From contig CM046345.1 of assembly GCA_025403435.1 (NCBI GenBank), positions 2,790,001-2,854,000 of the forward strand: a DNA stretch of 64,000 nucleotides, written 5' to 3'. The position numbers were made by a program, and so were the translations under genes. Numbering within the stretch: position 1 is the stretch's first letter; the number at the start of each line of letters is the position of its first letter. Under the pieces are notes generated by a model that had not been told where the DNA came from, ran no database searches, and saw only the letters and a program-made list of their open reading frames with translations. The stretch is from Artocarpus heterophyllus (lineage: Eukaryota; Streptophyta; Magnoliopsida; Rosales; Moraceae). Shown here piece after piece: positions 22,632 to 35,225 of the stretch.

Positions 22632-24135
22632 GTGGGCCCGTTATCTCGACTTGTGTCTTTTGATGTACCATTGGGTGACTCCCACATCTCTATAGTAGTA
22701 TGCATGCCGGTACGTTGGAGGCATGACTCTTGATAGTGTAGACTTGTTATTCATAGATATGGAATCCATAGCTCCTCTTTAGGAGTAATGATATCCTCTT
22801 ATATGCGTTGTCCTGTAATTGAAAAACTGGAGCGCTCAACCATTTGGATACATAGGTGTAACCTAATGGTATACTATCTTTGGATGGTAAGTTTTCTAAT
22901 GGTGAGACAATGGAACGTAAGATAAAAATAATCTGGAAGGTAATGCAGAACTTGTCCTTAAGCCGATTATGGATGATCATATGGGGATACGATACACTAT
23001 GATATGTCATGGAGACTTAGCTACACGAGCTTCGTAATTCTATAAAGTTCAACAGTGCAGCTCCAAGCTTTTAGTGGAGTAGCGTTGGAGTTCATAATTG
23101 TGAAATGTATATCTAGGATATTGGGTTTCATAATTATCATGAGCTTGAACTTTATAGGTCCATTTTGGTCCCCTTTGCTAGCTCACAAAATCCTGTAACG
23201 ACACGGCGTGCTTTTCTGATAATTGGTGACTTATGTCGGATTTATCAGATTGGTTCAAAATTTGTAAGAATCAAATAATTCATGTCTGTTTATCGGTTGA
23301 ATTAATTTTGTAAGAAATTAGTTCAAGATAAACTTGTTGAATTATTGCGATCAGATAATTCTTGTCTGTTTATCGGTTGTTTTAATTTTGGACAAAATTA
23401 GAACAAGATAAACTTGTAGAATTATTGTGAATTGATTTATTTTCTTAGAGATTATCTTGATAAAGTTTGTTTTGATCAGATAACTTCTCTATTGGGTTAT
23501 TTGAATCAAAACTGAGACTTTATCCTTTAGAATCTCGGGTGGAAAATAAAAGATTCGCGGAGATTTTTTCTCGAGAGATCGGCCTGTCGGATGGCGTGTT
23601 CGGCCTAACGGAGATAAGATTACGCATTTTTATGTGGATCTTATCAGATACTGATCCGAATTTGATTCTGTTTCGAGTTTTTGAGACCTAATCTGATATG
23701 GACTGACCCCAGGACCAATAGGTATAAAAAGGGAGTGAGTCTCATGATTTACTAAGATAAAAAAAAGATCAATTTGAGAGATTAAGAGTGATACTCTTCT
23801 AGTGAGCATCTGAAAACTCCCTGAGAGCTTTTGTTCACAAATCACGAGCACTAGCTTTGGGTTCTCTCTGTTGGTTGGAAGGAGAGTCACCGGTGGAAGA
23901 GCTGTACGTGTGAGCCCACACTCACTCCGGTTGTGGATAGAGAATAGCAAAGAAGACCAGTTAGTTAAGGCTTTTCTAGAACGTTACTTCTCTACACAGG
24001 TTGCGGAGGTTCTTCAGCACACTGAGGTTAGTAAGATCTGTCTAATTTATACATATAACATGTCAAATTTGTGTTTTGGAAATTACTCTGATGAAAAATT
24101 TTAAAAAAATTTCGCTGTGCACTTTGTTTCCAACA
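22632..24135 (+). repeat. Copia-B LTR, first ~485 bp lost in the gap
   Basis: Aligned to Copia-A from GTGGGCCCGTTATCTCG to the end TTCCAACA. TATA box TATAAAAAG at 23723. After the LTR comes CACTA-type sequence, with no primer site, so this is a 3' LTR or a solo LTR. The base sequence differs from Copia-A at scattered sites plus small indels. Confidence 0.9.
23580..23610 (+). repeat. Two-unit dyad remnant in Copia-B LTR
   Basis: CGGCCTGTCG at 23580 and CGGCCTAACG at 23601, 21 bp apart. Both are decayed, and two of the four units seen in Copia-A are missing. Confidence 0.85.
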
Positions 24136-24436
24136 TATTGTTGCTGGTCTTCAAATATTTTGGAAATTAATTTCCACTACCTTTTTTGGTGCTAAAATTC
24201 AATCCTACTTTTAGCGATGACTTAAAACCTTTTTTACTCCAACAAAGTTTTTGTTGAGATTGATTTTCCTCAAAACTTTTAACAATGATATGTTACTAAA
24301 AAAAGAACCCCACCTGCAAAAAATACAGAGGTAATTGTGATGTTACGAAACCTTGTTGTCGCTAAAAGTCGACTTTTAGTGATGACTAATATTGTCGCTA
24401 AAAGTTTCGCCATTAAAGAGGCTAATTCTTGTAGTG
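24136..24436 (-). mobile_element. Right end of a CACTA-type DNA transposon
   Basis: Ends CTTGTAGTG at 24428-24436 (CACTACAAG on the minus strand). Subterminal motifs such as TTTTAGCGATGACTT, GTCGCTAAAAG (twice) and TTTTAGTGATGACT are typical of En/Spm (CACTA) ends. Copia-B is inserted in it; the left end is not visible. Confidence 0.7.
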
Positions 24437-24892
24437 TGATGTGTTACTAAAATATTCGGAATAAGAGATTCAAAGGAATGACATATGAGAGCTTTGAACA
24501 AATAGTACTTATTTTATTTTTTTAAAAATAACTCGTTATATAGTCCTTTTCGTTCCTTATAATATGATCTTTTGCGGAAATGCCTATGTATCAAAATTTC
24601 ATATTATATTATATGTTCATAGACAATGGAAAGCTAGAAAAATGAAGTTTTAAACAATAAGTACCTAATGGAGTGGAAAACAATGTGAATGGCATTGTAA
24701 GCATCAATGATACCATAACAAGGCAAACTCTAGAGCCTTGTCTTATTCTTGTTCTGACAAAGAAGACTCACAAATATATTTTTGTTCGTCAACACTGATC
24801 AACGCTAATCCATGTTTAACCAACAATTTTAAGTAAAGGTTCAACAATCTATTGAAATTTTCGTCTTGTTTTCTTCTTTTTCAGTGTGAAAG
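24437..24892 (+). other. Upstream region of the F-box gene
   Basis: About 450 bp of AT-rich DNA between the CACTA end and the F-box start codon; it must hold the promoter and 5' UTR. I see no clear TATA or CCAAT element. Confidence 0.5.
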
Positions 24893-27251
24893 ATGAGCCT
24901 TAATTCATTAAAAAAGAAGGCCTCTTGTTCAAGTGTATCGGAGAATACGAAGGATAAAGAGAAGAAGATTTCACTTCTAGATTTGCCTGAAATAATCTTG
25001 GAGTGCATTTTTGAGCAGCTTTCACCTGCCGACTTATGCAACATGATAGGAGTTTGTTCCTTTTTGAGGATAATGTGTACTAGTGACCATTTATGGGAGA
25101 AACACTTGAATCGAAAATGGGGTAAACTTATCGGTGATGCTGCATATCGGAAATGGATTGGTGACATTACATACAGAGAATGGCAGGCTCATGTGACCTC
25201 ATGGAATGGACCATACTTCCTCTCTAATCGGAAAAGGAAAAGGGGATATTTGCTCAACTCTGCTACCGATGTACAACAATATTCAAAGATTAGGCAAAAA
25301 CCACCTGAAAAAAGGAGTTGCGAGGGGATGCCTACTTTACCAGTTGGTTCAGTAATGGCTTTCTATCTTTCTCTTGAGAGTGGCAAGTTTTGGTTCCCCG
25401 TCCAGATCTACTATGGAGGGGTAATTGTTCAACAATAACTCTCTATTTACTCTGTACATATTATTATTCTTTTCTTACTAATTCTTTATGCTTGTATTTC
25501 TTGATCCAGAGTGGATATACTGGAGCGACGTTGTTATGTAATGATGCTCAGGTTAGCTACGATTACAAGACTGATACCTTTCGGGCAAGGTATGGGATTA
25601 TTGAAAAATACTTCCGTGAACTATTACTGATCCATCTTTTGTTTGTGTGGTAAAAACCGTACACACACACACACACACACACACAACACATATATGTAAA
25701 GTATAATAATGTAATGTAAATATTGTCCCATATTGTCCCATTTTTTGTTGGTCCATCAAAAATTCTTATGTCCAACAGTACTATCTATGCTAAATTCAAA
25801 ATGTCAACCATGGTATGGCTCAATTATCTTCGTGCTAGTGGTAGAGCATGCCTTGTTATGTCATGTTTCTGTAAACTGCATGTATGTATTCTTGTGTTAC
25901 ATAAGGCAGTACTCGATAATATATAAATTAGAAAAAGATTATTAAGGCATCACCCCCTCCCCAACCCTAAATTCCAAAACCTTTTTAGTGTCGTGCTCAT
26001 ACAATGGGCCTCAAACCTCATCCCAACTAGAAAAATTATTGATCGAAAACAGATAAAATCCAGTGTCTAGGCATTGTTAAAAGTAGGAGCGAATGACAAC
26101 AGATGACAATCGTTGTTATCTGTGAATCTATAATAATAACCAACAAAAAAAAAAGAAGACAACAGTTCTAATTTAAACACTTATAGAATAAATTTTGGTC
26201 CTTTGTTTTGAAGTCTAAAAGAAATGTTTAAACACTTTAATGCATTTTCACTTTAAGCGTTTAATTGTTCTCAAAATTTGATTAGTTAGCCTATAAGGAA
26301 GGACCTTTTCTTCAACTTATGATTTGCATCATTCTATTCTGTATTTCAGTTATCCTGGTCAAACATGGGGGGGAAGTGAGGCAAATATAAAGTGGGACAG
26401 GCTAAGAGCACCACCAGTTGACACTCCTCCATTTATGCCTCATGTGTCTGACTGTTTACATGGCTTAAAACCTGGTGACCATATTGAGATCCAGTGGAGA
26501 AGTCTTGAAAATTTGCCTTATGGTTTGTTGTCTCAATCCCAACTAATTATATATATATTTAAGTATTTAAACCTCTTAGCTTTGATAAATTTCATCAGGG
26601 CCCTCGTCATGTCTGAATTTGCACTGTAGGTTGGTGGTATGCCCTTGTTGGTCACTTGGAGGAATGTGATGGGAATATGAATCATTGTCACTGTCATTAT
26701 AGTGGTAAAGTAATCATTTGATATTGAGTTGTTAGCACTATATATTAATCATTGATTTATAAACATTGCGTCGTTTGACCTAGAAACTTTTAATTTTTGA
26801 AAATTACTGTGTCTGAACTTTCAGTTTTCGTTTCTTACATTAAATTGGCAAATGACTTCTTTAATTTCGTGGTAATAGTCACTTCATACTATTAAGTGGA
26901 ATGTTTTTCAGAATTAGATATATTAAATGCAAAATTTTCAAGTTTTTAAGTGTTTATAAGAATAGTCAATATAATATTTTTCATCTACAACTTTTTTGTA
27001 AAAATTTCAATTATTATGTGACTAGGAACTGCTTGTTTTTGTAAAATTTGAGAAATCTTTTATCAATTCTAATGTTAGGGGCCTCAATAGTCAAAAAAAA
27101 AAAAAAATCTTAAAAAGTTTCATTTACCACTCTTGATTTTTACTTCTAATTATATTACTTTATATATATACATATGTATATATATTAACTTATATTTCCA
27201 TTATTTAACAAAAACTACATAGCTGTGCTACCTTAGTCATATATTAAAAAG

Positions 27252-27298
<47 letters not shown>

Positions 27299-28533
27299 TA
27301 TCAACTTGTATCCATTATTTCAAATATAGGAATCGAAATAAACAAAAATGAGAATACAAAGCTATCATAATTAGTCTTATATTAGGAAATAATATGTAAA
27401 CACACAAATATACATCAATAGAAAAACAAAATAAAAGGACAAATAGTTATGAGATTTTTAGTACTTATTACATTATTAATTTAGAGATTAACATTAATAG
27501 TCCTTAAACTTTAAGGTCTCTCCTTTTTTTTTTTTTTGAACTTTAAAAATTATCACTTTTTTCGTTAAACTTTCAAAAACTCCTCACTTTGCCTTATGAA
27601 CTTTAAAAATCGCCACTTTGCCTCCTAAACTTTTGAAGCTTCTCATTTTGTCTCCTAAACATCCAATTTTTTATTCAACGTGATTCACACATGGATCATC
27701 TGTAAAGGAAAAATGAAATTTTATCACTACTGAGTTTTATTTCATATAGACACTCCCACTTAAGACTTTTTTTTTTAATCTGAACTCTCATTTAGGAATG
27801 ATTTGTCTGCATATTTCTTCTCATTTTTAATAGGAACTTATTTAATAAGAATTATACATTAAAGATGAGAAAAACTGTTCATAGAAACCCTTTTTAAATG
27901 AGAATTTAGGGCACAAAATGAGGAGTTTAAAAATTCAAAGGACAAAATAATGATTTTTAAAGTTGAAGATGCAAAATGAAAAAGACCTCAAGGTTTAAAG
28001 GCCATTAATGTTAATAACCTATTAATTTATAATAGAATTTTTGACAGTCATTAAGCCCCGTCCCCTTCCCCCAAACTAATTTCCTAGCTTCATCACAGGT
28101 TTCTAACACTTGTCTACGATGATAGGGCTCACTTGAACTAAAATATGTCGATAACAAATAGCCTCACCATCAACAAAATGGTTGATTATGCTATACTTAT
28201 GGTCGCGATGTTTGAAGTTTTCTCTCTATTCTTTTGAATAGCGCTATTTATAGTTTCAGCTCTTCGTAATCTTGTTCTTGCTTGTTTGTTTCCTGGAGTT
28301 TGTATTTTCCGTTCTGCACTATATTTTTATCTGACAAAGGAGTTCTTTTCCTAGCAGATACAATAGTAGTGGAGTTCAACCAATACCCTCCAGGCTCAAT
28401 ATGGAGACAAACAATGATAAATCGAAAGCACCGTCCTGGAGAAGGAAAGGGAGCAGATCGATTATACGGGGGAATTAGAAAGCTTTCAAATGAGGAAGAG
28501 ATTTCCAAGTGGCTAAGCTTTTTTCCAAATTAG
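24893..28533 (+). CDS. F-box protein of the At2g26850/At2g32560 type, five exons
   Basis: Exons 24893-25420, 25510-25589, 26350-26522, 26630-26704 and 28358-28533 join to 1032 bp (343 residues). All introns have GT/AG ends and phases agree. Residues about 28-70 form the F-box ([19 protein letters not shown] ... [10 protein letters not shown]), which docks onto SKP1 in an SCF ubiquitin ligase. Downstream are family marks [41 protein letters not shown] and YGGIRKL. The recruited substrate is not known to me. Exon 2/3 joins through AG|T, giving Ser where I would expect Arg; this may be a real substitution. Introns are 89, 760, 107 and 1653 bp; the last carries a MITE. No stop or frameshift is seen. 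Family naming is from memory of the Arabidopsis proteins. Confidence 0.87.
25660..25684 (+). repeat. (CA)n microsatellite in F-box intron 2
   Basis: About 12 CA units followed by a short TATATG tract. Confidence 0.9.
27254..27294 (+). repeat. (AT)n microsatellite in F-box intron 4
   Basis: About 20 AT units without interruption. Confidence 0.95.
27484..28020. mobile_element. Mutator-type MITE in F-box intron 4
   Basis: A 537-bp non-coding insertion. The left terminus contains ATTAACATTAATAGTCC and the right terminus holds its inverted counterpart (GGCCATTAATGTTAATAACC), with inverted similarity over about 36 bp through AGGTCT. A perfect 9-bp direct repeat, ATTAATTTA, flanks it at 27475-27483 and 28021-28029. 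Nine-base duplications are the mark of Mutator-like elements. Confidence 0.82.
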
Positions 28534-29733
28534 TTCAATGTTGATGCAGGAAACGTTTTGTCTATGAAAAGTGGAAGGAAAAGAAAGGAAGACACTACTT
28601 TTTTGTCATTTGATTAGAATAAAGAGTTTACCGTTGTATGAAACTTATTCCAAGACAATGATATATTTTTATGCCAGTCCTTGCAACTAGATTTCTTCTC
28701 ATGAGCTTTTGGGATTTGTCTAGGAGCACGTGTTCCCGGTATTTTAAAGCATGGATACATATATGCTAGATATTTAAGTCCGTCTATGAAACAGGTCGTG
28801 ACCAATTAATTACATAGTTGAAGAGTTATTTTTCAGCAAAAATGTGTTTCAGTGTTCTTTCATTTAAATTGTCTATGGCAATGTTCATGATCTACTACAA
28901 CTCTAATGATAGGTGGTGTTAAAAGTCCATTTTAGTATGCTTAACATGTTAATATCAAACACAAGAATTCGGATTTTCCCTCGATTGAGTTTGAGAAAAA
29001 TCAGAGAATCAAAAGACATTACTGAAGAATGAATATTCTCATTAAGACGATAATTAGTACATTTGATCATTAAATACAAATCCGTATAGTAACTGAATTG
29101 TAATAAACTCTACAATTACATGGTAATCGACAGCTGAACAACCCGCCACCCATACCTAAGGCTTCACCTTTGACATTGTTTGCTAGCTGTGGAAATTTGG
29201 AGATGAAAATGGGCTTTGACCCAGATCAACTGCTTGATTAATTGAAAGAAGGTGTTGAACTAAAACTTTCTTTTGCAAAACCTTCGCTGCAACAAAGTAT
29301 AAGTCCAACTCCATGTGTACTTTTTTTTTTTTTTTTGAGAAAATTTTACGAAGCAAATAAAAGTTCCATGACTATTAACTGATAAGCCTTCCGTCGGTTC
29401 ACCTATGCTAGGCATGCGAAGCACGTCCCTTAAGGAGTATCTTATTCTTGCAGGACTAATTAGGGAGTTGAGTGATGTTATCGGGATCTATGCTTTTGTC
29501 TGTTATGGAAGGAATAAAAGGGTTGAGAGAGAAGTTTGTTGGCACTATAGGAAATAGTGTGATTCTTGTTAGAGCAGTGGGAAGAGAATTGAGCCTCGCG
29601 AACGCTCAGCACTATCAGTTTTTATTGTATTTTCTCTGTTTCGTATTTACTTTTCAATAAACTATATGGTTTTCCACTTTACTCTTTGGATCCTATATCA
29701 TCCTGCACCAAAGCAGGTCGACCTGATGATTGT
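28534..29733. other. F-box 3' region and intergenic DNA
   Basis: The first few hundred bases are presumably 3' UTR. The rest is AT-rich with a T run near 29320-29336. Short frames (for example 29472-29660) have no recognisable content. Confidence 0.5.
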
Positions 29734-30299
29734 CACTGCAAGAAACGAAGGCTTTAACGATGGCAAAATGTTGTTGCTTCACAAAATATTTTTTTGTTGT
29801 TGCTAAACCATAGTTGCTAATAATTCGTTGCTAAAAACTCTTTTAGCGACGACTTAAGGCTAGGGATAGGTACAATATGATGTTAACGAACTTTATAGCA
29901 ATAACAATTTTTAAATTTGTCATCGCTAAAAGTTTAAATTTTTTTAAAGAATTTCAAACTTTAAATAAGTTTTAGTGACAACAATAAGTTTTTTGCATAG
30001 GTATAATTAATTAATTGCGTTTAAATAGTTAATTTTAAATTAATTTTATTTGTACCAAATTATCTAATTTGAATTTGAATTTTGCATTAAAAATTATTGT
30101 ATTTATTTTTGTAATATTAATTGTAATTTAATTGAAATTATTTGAATGAAACAATAATAATTAATAAAAATCCCATAATTAAGATAAAATAATATGACAC
30201 AATAAAAAATACACTACGTAAAGTGAAATAACATTACACAAAATGTATGGTCTAATAGTAAATAAAAAGTAGAAGTTGAATAAAATTCATCGTGTCTAA

Positions 30300-30860
30300 T
30301 CCCCTAAGTTTACATTTTCATCTTATTCCTCTTCTTCATTAGCAAGGGCATAATACTCGCAGGGGTCGAAGGATGTTAAAACTAAGTCCTAGATTGAATT
30401 TCCTAATTTGAGCAACCATCTCCAAGTTGCTGGTGTATATCTATGGAAGCCACTGTTGCACATATGGAGGTTACTGCGTTAGGGGAACCCAGACTATGTT
30501 TCAAAAGAGGAAGAACTAGCACCCAACTATCTCTAACTTAGTCCAGGTCCCACTCTACTTCGATGACCTCTGTGCTACCCCAGCACATTTTCAAGAATGG
30601 CAACCTCATCAATGATAGAGGTGGAAGAGTTAGATATATACTACGGCACTGAGTTTGCCTCTCATCAACCATCTAGCTTATTGGTTAAGAGTTAAAAAAA
30701 TATTATTAACAAATAAAATAGTTATAACATAAGATTATAAAGAAATGACTATAATACACTTACATACACTGCTTCCGTAGCCTCGTTGGCCCAATCCTTA
30801 CACTGGCGAAAATGTTGGTCACATCAGTTGTCGATTTACAACTATGCCTGGCATGTCTTG
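30300..30860 (-). pseudogene. Decayed CACTA-type open reading frame (Transposase_24-like)
   Basis: Translating the minus strand gives pieces such as ILENVLG (stop) HRGHRSRVGPG, resembling the VLG-x-x-x-G-hydrophobic-x-G segment of plant En/Spm accessory proteins, and DWANEATEAVY, with several stops and a possible intron. Assignment rests on these short resemblances and the CACTA-type end nearby. Confidence 0.4.
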
Positions 30861-31017
30861 GGGTTCATCTATAATGTTGAATTGATATTAGAGTTCAATT
30901 ATTGATATTTTCTATAAAAATTATTAACTAATAAAAATGCATACAATATCTTATCTTTTTGTGTCGATGTTGAGAGTAAGATGATTGCTCTTGATAGGTT
31001 GGCCATTTTCATTCTTT

Positions 31018-31303
31018 GCGGTTTGCTACATTTGTTCGAGATTTAGCCTGTAAAAAAAAGGTTATAGCATTATAATGTATTTTACTATGTCAACCATATT
31101 AAATAAATATTGATAGGGAACAAACCTAAATTTGGGGTGAGCTAAACCAATCACAACTTGTTTGTTGTTTGCTACAATTGTTCGAGATTTAGCCTGTAAA
31201 AAAGAAGGCTATAGTATTATAATGCATTTTACTATGTCAAGCATATTAAAGAAATCTTGATGGGGGACAAACTTGAAATTAAGGTGAGCAAAACCAATCA
31301 CAA
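31018..31303 (+). repeat. 143-bp tandem duplication inside the CACTA remnant
   Basis: The segment starting GGTTTGCTACATTTG at about 31019 is repeated starting at about 31162 (TTGTTTGCTACAATTG), including GTTCGAGATTTAGCCTGT and GAGC(T/A)AAACCAATCACAAC. The copies have diverged by several substitutions. Confidence 0.8.
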
Positions 31304-31470
31304 CATTGTTGCAATGGATAAGATCCTTGACAATTTTAGGCACAATGGCCCTACCATATTCTTTGTAGTGGATGTGGAGGTCGTTTTTCTAGACCCGATA
31401 GTATTTTTGAGCCTCATGCATGTTGTACCCAAACAACTCATCCCTCTGCTCAATTTCAAACCATTGCTGC

Positions 31471-34411
31471 TGTCACAACCCGATATTTTGGGTCATTCCT
31501 TAAATACTTTTCTTACTTACATACTATAAAAATTAGAAAACATTATATATGTATAAATACATAAAACTTTCCATTTTATATACATTATTATCACATCATT
31601 GTTTCCAAAAGAGTTTAGATTACTTATCTTATATTACACCTAATATCTCATAGCATACTTAATATTTTCTTTTAAACTTACATATCCCAAACTACTTACA
31701 TACAGTGAAAACATTTCTGTGGTAGTATCTATACCTTTAACTACACATTTGCTCATCCATTGATCCCAGCTCAATGGTAATTCTATTCTGACCTCTTGGC
31801 TAGATTTTGTATAGTATGAAAAAACTAGGTGAGTTATTGCTCAATAAGTCCAAACATAGCCCACAAATAAATTCTATTTGTATGCATGACCTATTTATGC
31901 TTATTTATGAACTTTAATAATTCACTTAACATTCTTAAATTAACTAGAGCCTAAGTAGTCATACTAAATACACACATGGGTCATCGTAACTTCGAGACTA
32001 TAACATAACTTAGAACTCCCCTTGCATCCGGAGGTTGGTACGATACTTTCTTATCTTATGTAATTGGCTAAAATGAAAGAAATAGCATTTTCATGAACCT
32101 TTTTGTCCATGTTGCGGGTAAGGTTTGGAAGTTACTTGGAATTTATCTAGTTTTCCAATTCCCTCACTATCCATCTAAGTGTCCTACTTGGAAAATTTAC
32201 TGTTATTAGCTAACTTATTTATTACCGACTAGTTGTTGATAACAGAACTTAGACACTTAAATGCTTAATCTAATTATAAGTCGTTTTCTAAATGAAACCC
32301 GTGCGTTATGGAATTTGTTTTCTCTTATCTTGCATGGTATTTTTATTACTATTTAAATATAAAAGATTTTCGCTAAGGGGCATTTCTCTATTTTAGACGT
32401 TTTGGGGTCCGTTCGAGCCGTTTCATAAAAAAATGACATTTTTGCCCTTGATGGGCCTTAGAAAACTTTTTGAGTCCCTTTTTGCTAAATTGTTGCAAAA
32501 TATTACTTATTGATTACAAGGCAAGAAAAACGAGCCGTCGATTTTCTTTTTGCAACAATAATCCATTTTAACAAAACATTGAGATTTAAACCTAAATTAT
32601 GAAAATGTTAACGATTTTCCCCCGAAACCAAAGCTAATCATTTTATGCCATCGGGCTCAATTTCTATTCACAAGGATTAATTTTCTCTAAAGTTTCTAAG
32701 TCAAAGTCCTTTAGTTTAAGATTTTTTTTCTTTTTAGCACATTTTTTTCTTGAATATTTTTGTGATTAAAGCTTGCAAAATTCGTAACTCATAAATTGTG
32801 TGGAATTCTCGCAAGTTGACCATGAATCTTAAGAGTTTCAATGAGTTCTACAGCTTTTGTGCTTTAACTTTTTCCAAATTCTAACTGCTCAATCATGTTT
32901 TCTGTTATTTTTCAATTCTACCAAACTTGTACAAATCTTTGCAATTTAGTCCTTTCAAATTTCACAAAATTTTGTTCACAAAAGTTGTAGATCGAACAAG
33001 TTTCAGCTCGTACCTAGAAAATAAATCATGTTTGAACATGTCAAAATTTCATTTTTGAAAATCCAAACTTTGCGTTTTGCATATATATATATATATATAT
33101 ATATATTTCCAAACTTGATTTTCAAGCACATAAACCCTAGTTTCTATGCATCAAGCATCAAGCATCATACTCACAAAAAATCACATAATCATGCTATAAG
33201 TCCTTTTAACATGCCATAGCCTATATTTAGTACAAAACATACTCAAAGTTTCATAAAAAATAAAAAAACATTGAAGGCAATGTTTAAGGTATTTACCAAA
33301 AGATTTTATGAGCTTGTGAGCCTCTACAAGAACTTGATCTTGTTTGCTTTCCTAGACACAAGTCATGACAAGAAGACTCTTATCAAAATCCCTTTAAAAC
33401 CTAAAGAAAACCTTAGAAACACATAAAGCAAGTCTAAGATTTACCTTCAAAGTTTATTAATCCTTGGGCTAGGAAACTTGAACTTATCCTAGAGATTGCT
33501 TGGAAGATGTTTCTGTAAGAAAATTGTTTGACAAAATTTTGGAGGAATAGCCTATGGGGGGGCTGCCGATTTTGGAAGGAGGAGAAGTGAAATATTTTGG
33601 TTCAAAACCAGCGTGAACATGATGAGTTAAACATGGGATTTTTTCAACTTTGATGGCTCATCATAATTAGTAATCATTTAAACATTTTTGTGGTAAAATT
33701 TTGGCTTAAAAGCCATTAGATAGAAACTGGCCATAACTAGGGATTAAGTGGCAAAATTCCACCCTTTTGGGCAGCACTTTATGGTTGGTCCCACAAAACT
33801 TCACACAATGTAGTTTTATACTGCACAATATTTTTTCTATACGATTAGTGAAAAATAGAGGAAATATACACTTAAATAGTCTAGGATTTAATATCTTACC
33901 TTTTTACCCCTTTTTTTTCATCCCAACACAATATGCCTTATATATATGTTTTTACTTTATCAATAAAATTACATTGTACTGTGTACTCTTTTCCCTTTTA
34001 TGTGCCTTTCTATACTATATTCTATCAACCAATAGTTTGTAGACATAGAAACCTTTACTAGTTTAATTGACTAGTATCTTCCATTTTATACTATTTTGGA
34101 TCATGGCATGATTTTCAACTTTAAATAACATATTTACCCTTTATTAATTTATACCACAAAATTATAATTAATGTAATATAAATTTCATTTTAAGGAAATT
34201 TCTCCCACATTTTTTGAGTATTTAAACTCAAAAAATTTGTATATTAAAATGTTCTAAATTGCACAAAATTTACGAACATAATACACATTAATATTATTTG
34301 TAAATAATTTACATTTTTTATTTTACAAAATATGATTTCTCAAGAAAAAATTCCTTAATTAAATCCAAACTAATTCTAGATCTAAATTAATAATTTTTTT
34401 TGAGCATTACA
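31471..34411 (-). repeat. Solo gypsy LTR, 2941 bp, perfect TSD
   Basis: In minus orientation it starts TGTAATGCTCAAAAAAAA and ends TATCGGGTTGTGACA, the same architecture as the Gypsy-1 LTR (TGTAACG...GGCGTGACA) but a different sequence. The 5-bp duplication GCTGC is at 31466-31470 and 34412-34416. No internal region is present, so it arose by LTR-LTR recombination. It contains a (TA)n run at 33080-33107 and no CGGC/GCCG dyad array that I can see. Confidence 0.9.
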
Positions 34412-35225
34412 GCTGCATTTTCATAGATAAGTTTATATTGCTTGTTTCATAAAAACGTAAGAAAATTGAAATGATAAAAAGGTTATTACCATTATTTAGT
34501 TGGGGATCTTGCTCTTTTCCTGTGCCGAGATAGACCTCTAGGAGTTGGAGGAAGGGGGTACATAACCCCTCGTGTGTAGCCCAACAACACTCTCAAACCA
34601 TGCTGTAAATTCACTGACAACTTTTATCCAATCACAAGTTCGGTCAAATTGAACAGGTGTCCTTCAATGGAGAGGCACCTATTTGGTGATGTTTATCGCC
34701 CATGACTCTCTCTTATCCCTACGGCCTGAGGGATCCAGTACTATGTATTTAAGGTTTATGAATTAAAAGACCAATAAATTAATGTTTTAAAAAACTAGTA
34801 ATTAATAAGTCTAATTAATTAAGGATTTTTTCATAACTATACCATTAAGTTTATAAGAAAGTATAAGTTCTATGCTTATAAATTCAAGTTTCTGTATGAA
34901 TTACATAGACATAGAACACTTACAAGAAAGTGTGAAGATTTAAAAAATGGTTGACTTTAGATAAGTCAAGGTATCGTTAACGGTCCGAGCAGAACTTCAG
35001 TTTGATTATTTAGTACGTCATCGATTACACCCAAGAAAATTTAAGTATTTAATTCAAAGGTTTATTTTTATAAAAAAAACCCATGAATTTAATTCTACAC
35101 AAAATTCATAGAGTTACAGCTTAAATTCTGCGAATGTACAATTAGATTAAACTCAGCAGTACATAATATGATTAAGCGTTATAAGAACCTATAAGAAATC
35201 AATACAAGGTTAGAAGCATTCTATA
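34412..35225. other. Continuation of the CACTA remnant and AT-rich DNA
   Basis: 34412 to about 34740 is less AT-rich and probably CACTA coding debris on the minus strand. Beyond that I see nothing identifiable. Confidence 0.4.

Larger units (their letters stand above)
29734..34830 (-). mobile_element. CACTA (En/Spm) transposon remnant, interrupted by a solo LTR; right end not found
   Basis: The left end begins CACTGCAAGAAACGAAGGC at 29734, close to the CACTACAAGAA terminus of plant CACTA elements. It is followed by subterminal TTTTAGCGACGACTT and GTCATCGCTAAAAG. Minus-strand coding debris (30300-30860) resembles a CACTA accessory protein. The flanks of the solo LTR (31471-34411) join smoothly. 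No right terminus CTTGTAGTG was found; the end coordinate is where similarity in character stops and is approximate. Confidence 0.55.

Noticed and set aside
20049..24135. One normal Copia element with two LTRs at 20049-22072 and 22632-24135
   Set aside because: The flanking five bases do not match and Gypsy-2 does not resume after the second LTR; the gap prevents treating them as a pair.
24893..28533. F-box gene as a pseudogene because of the surrounding transposons
   Set aside because: All five exons keep frame, all splice sites are GT/AG and the family C-terminus is complete.
33028..33219. Short frame with a Tyr/Ile run
   Set aside because: Produced by a (TA)n microsatellite inside the solo LTR.
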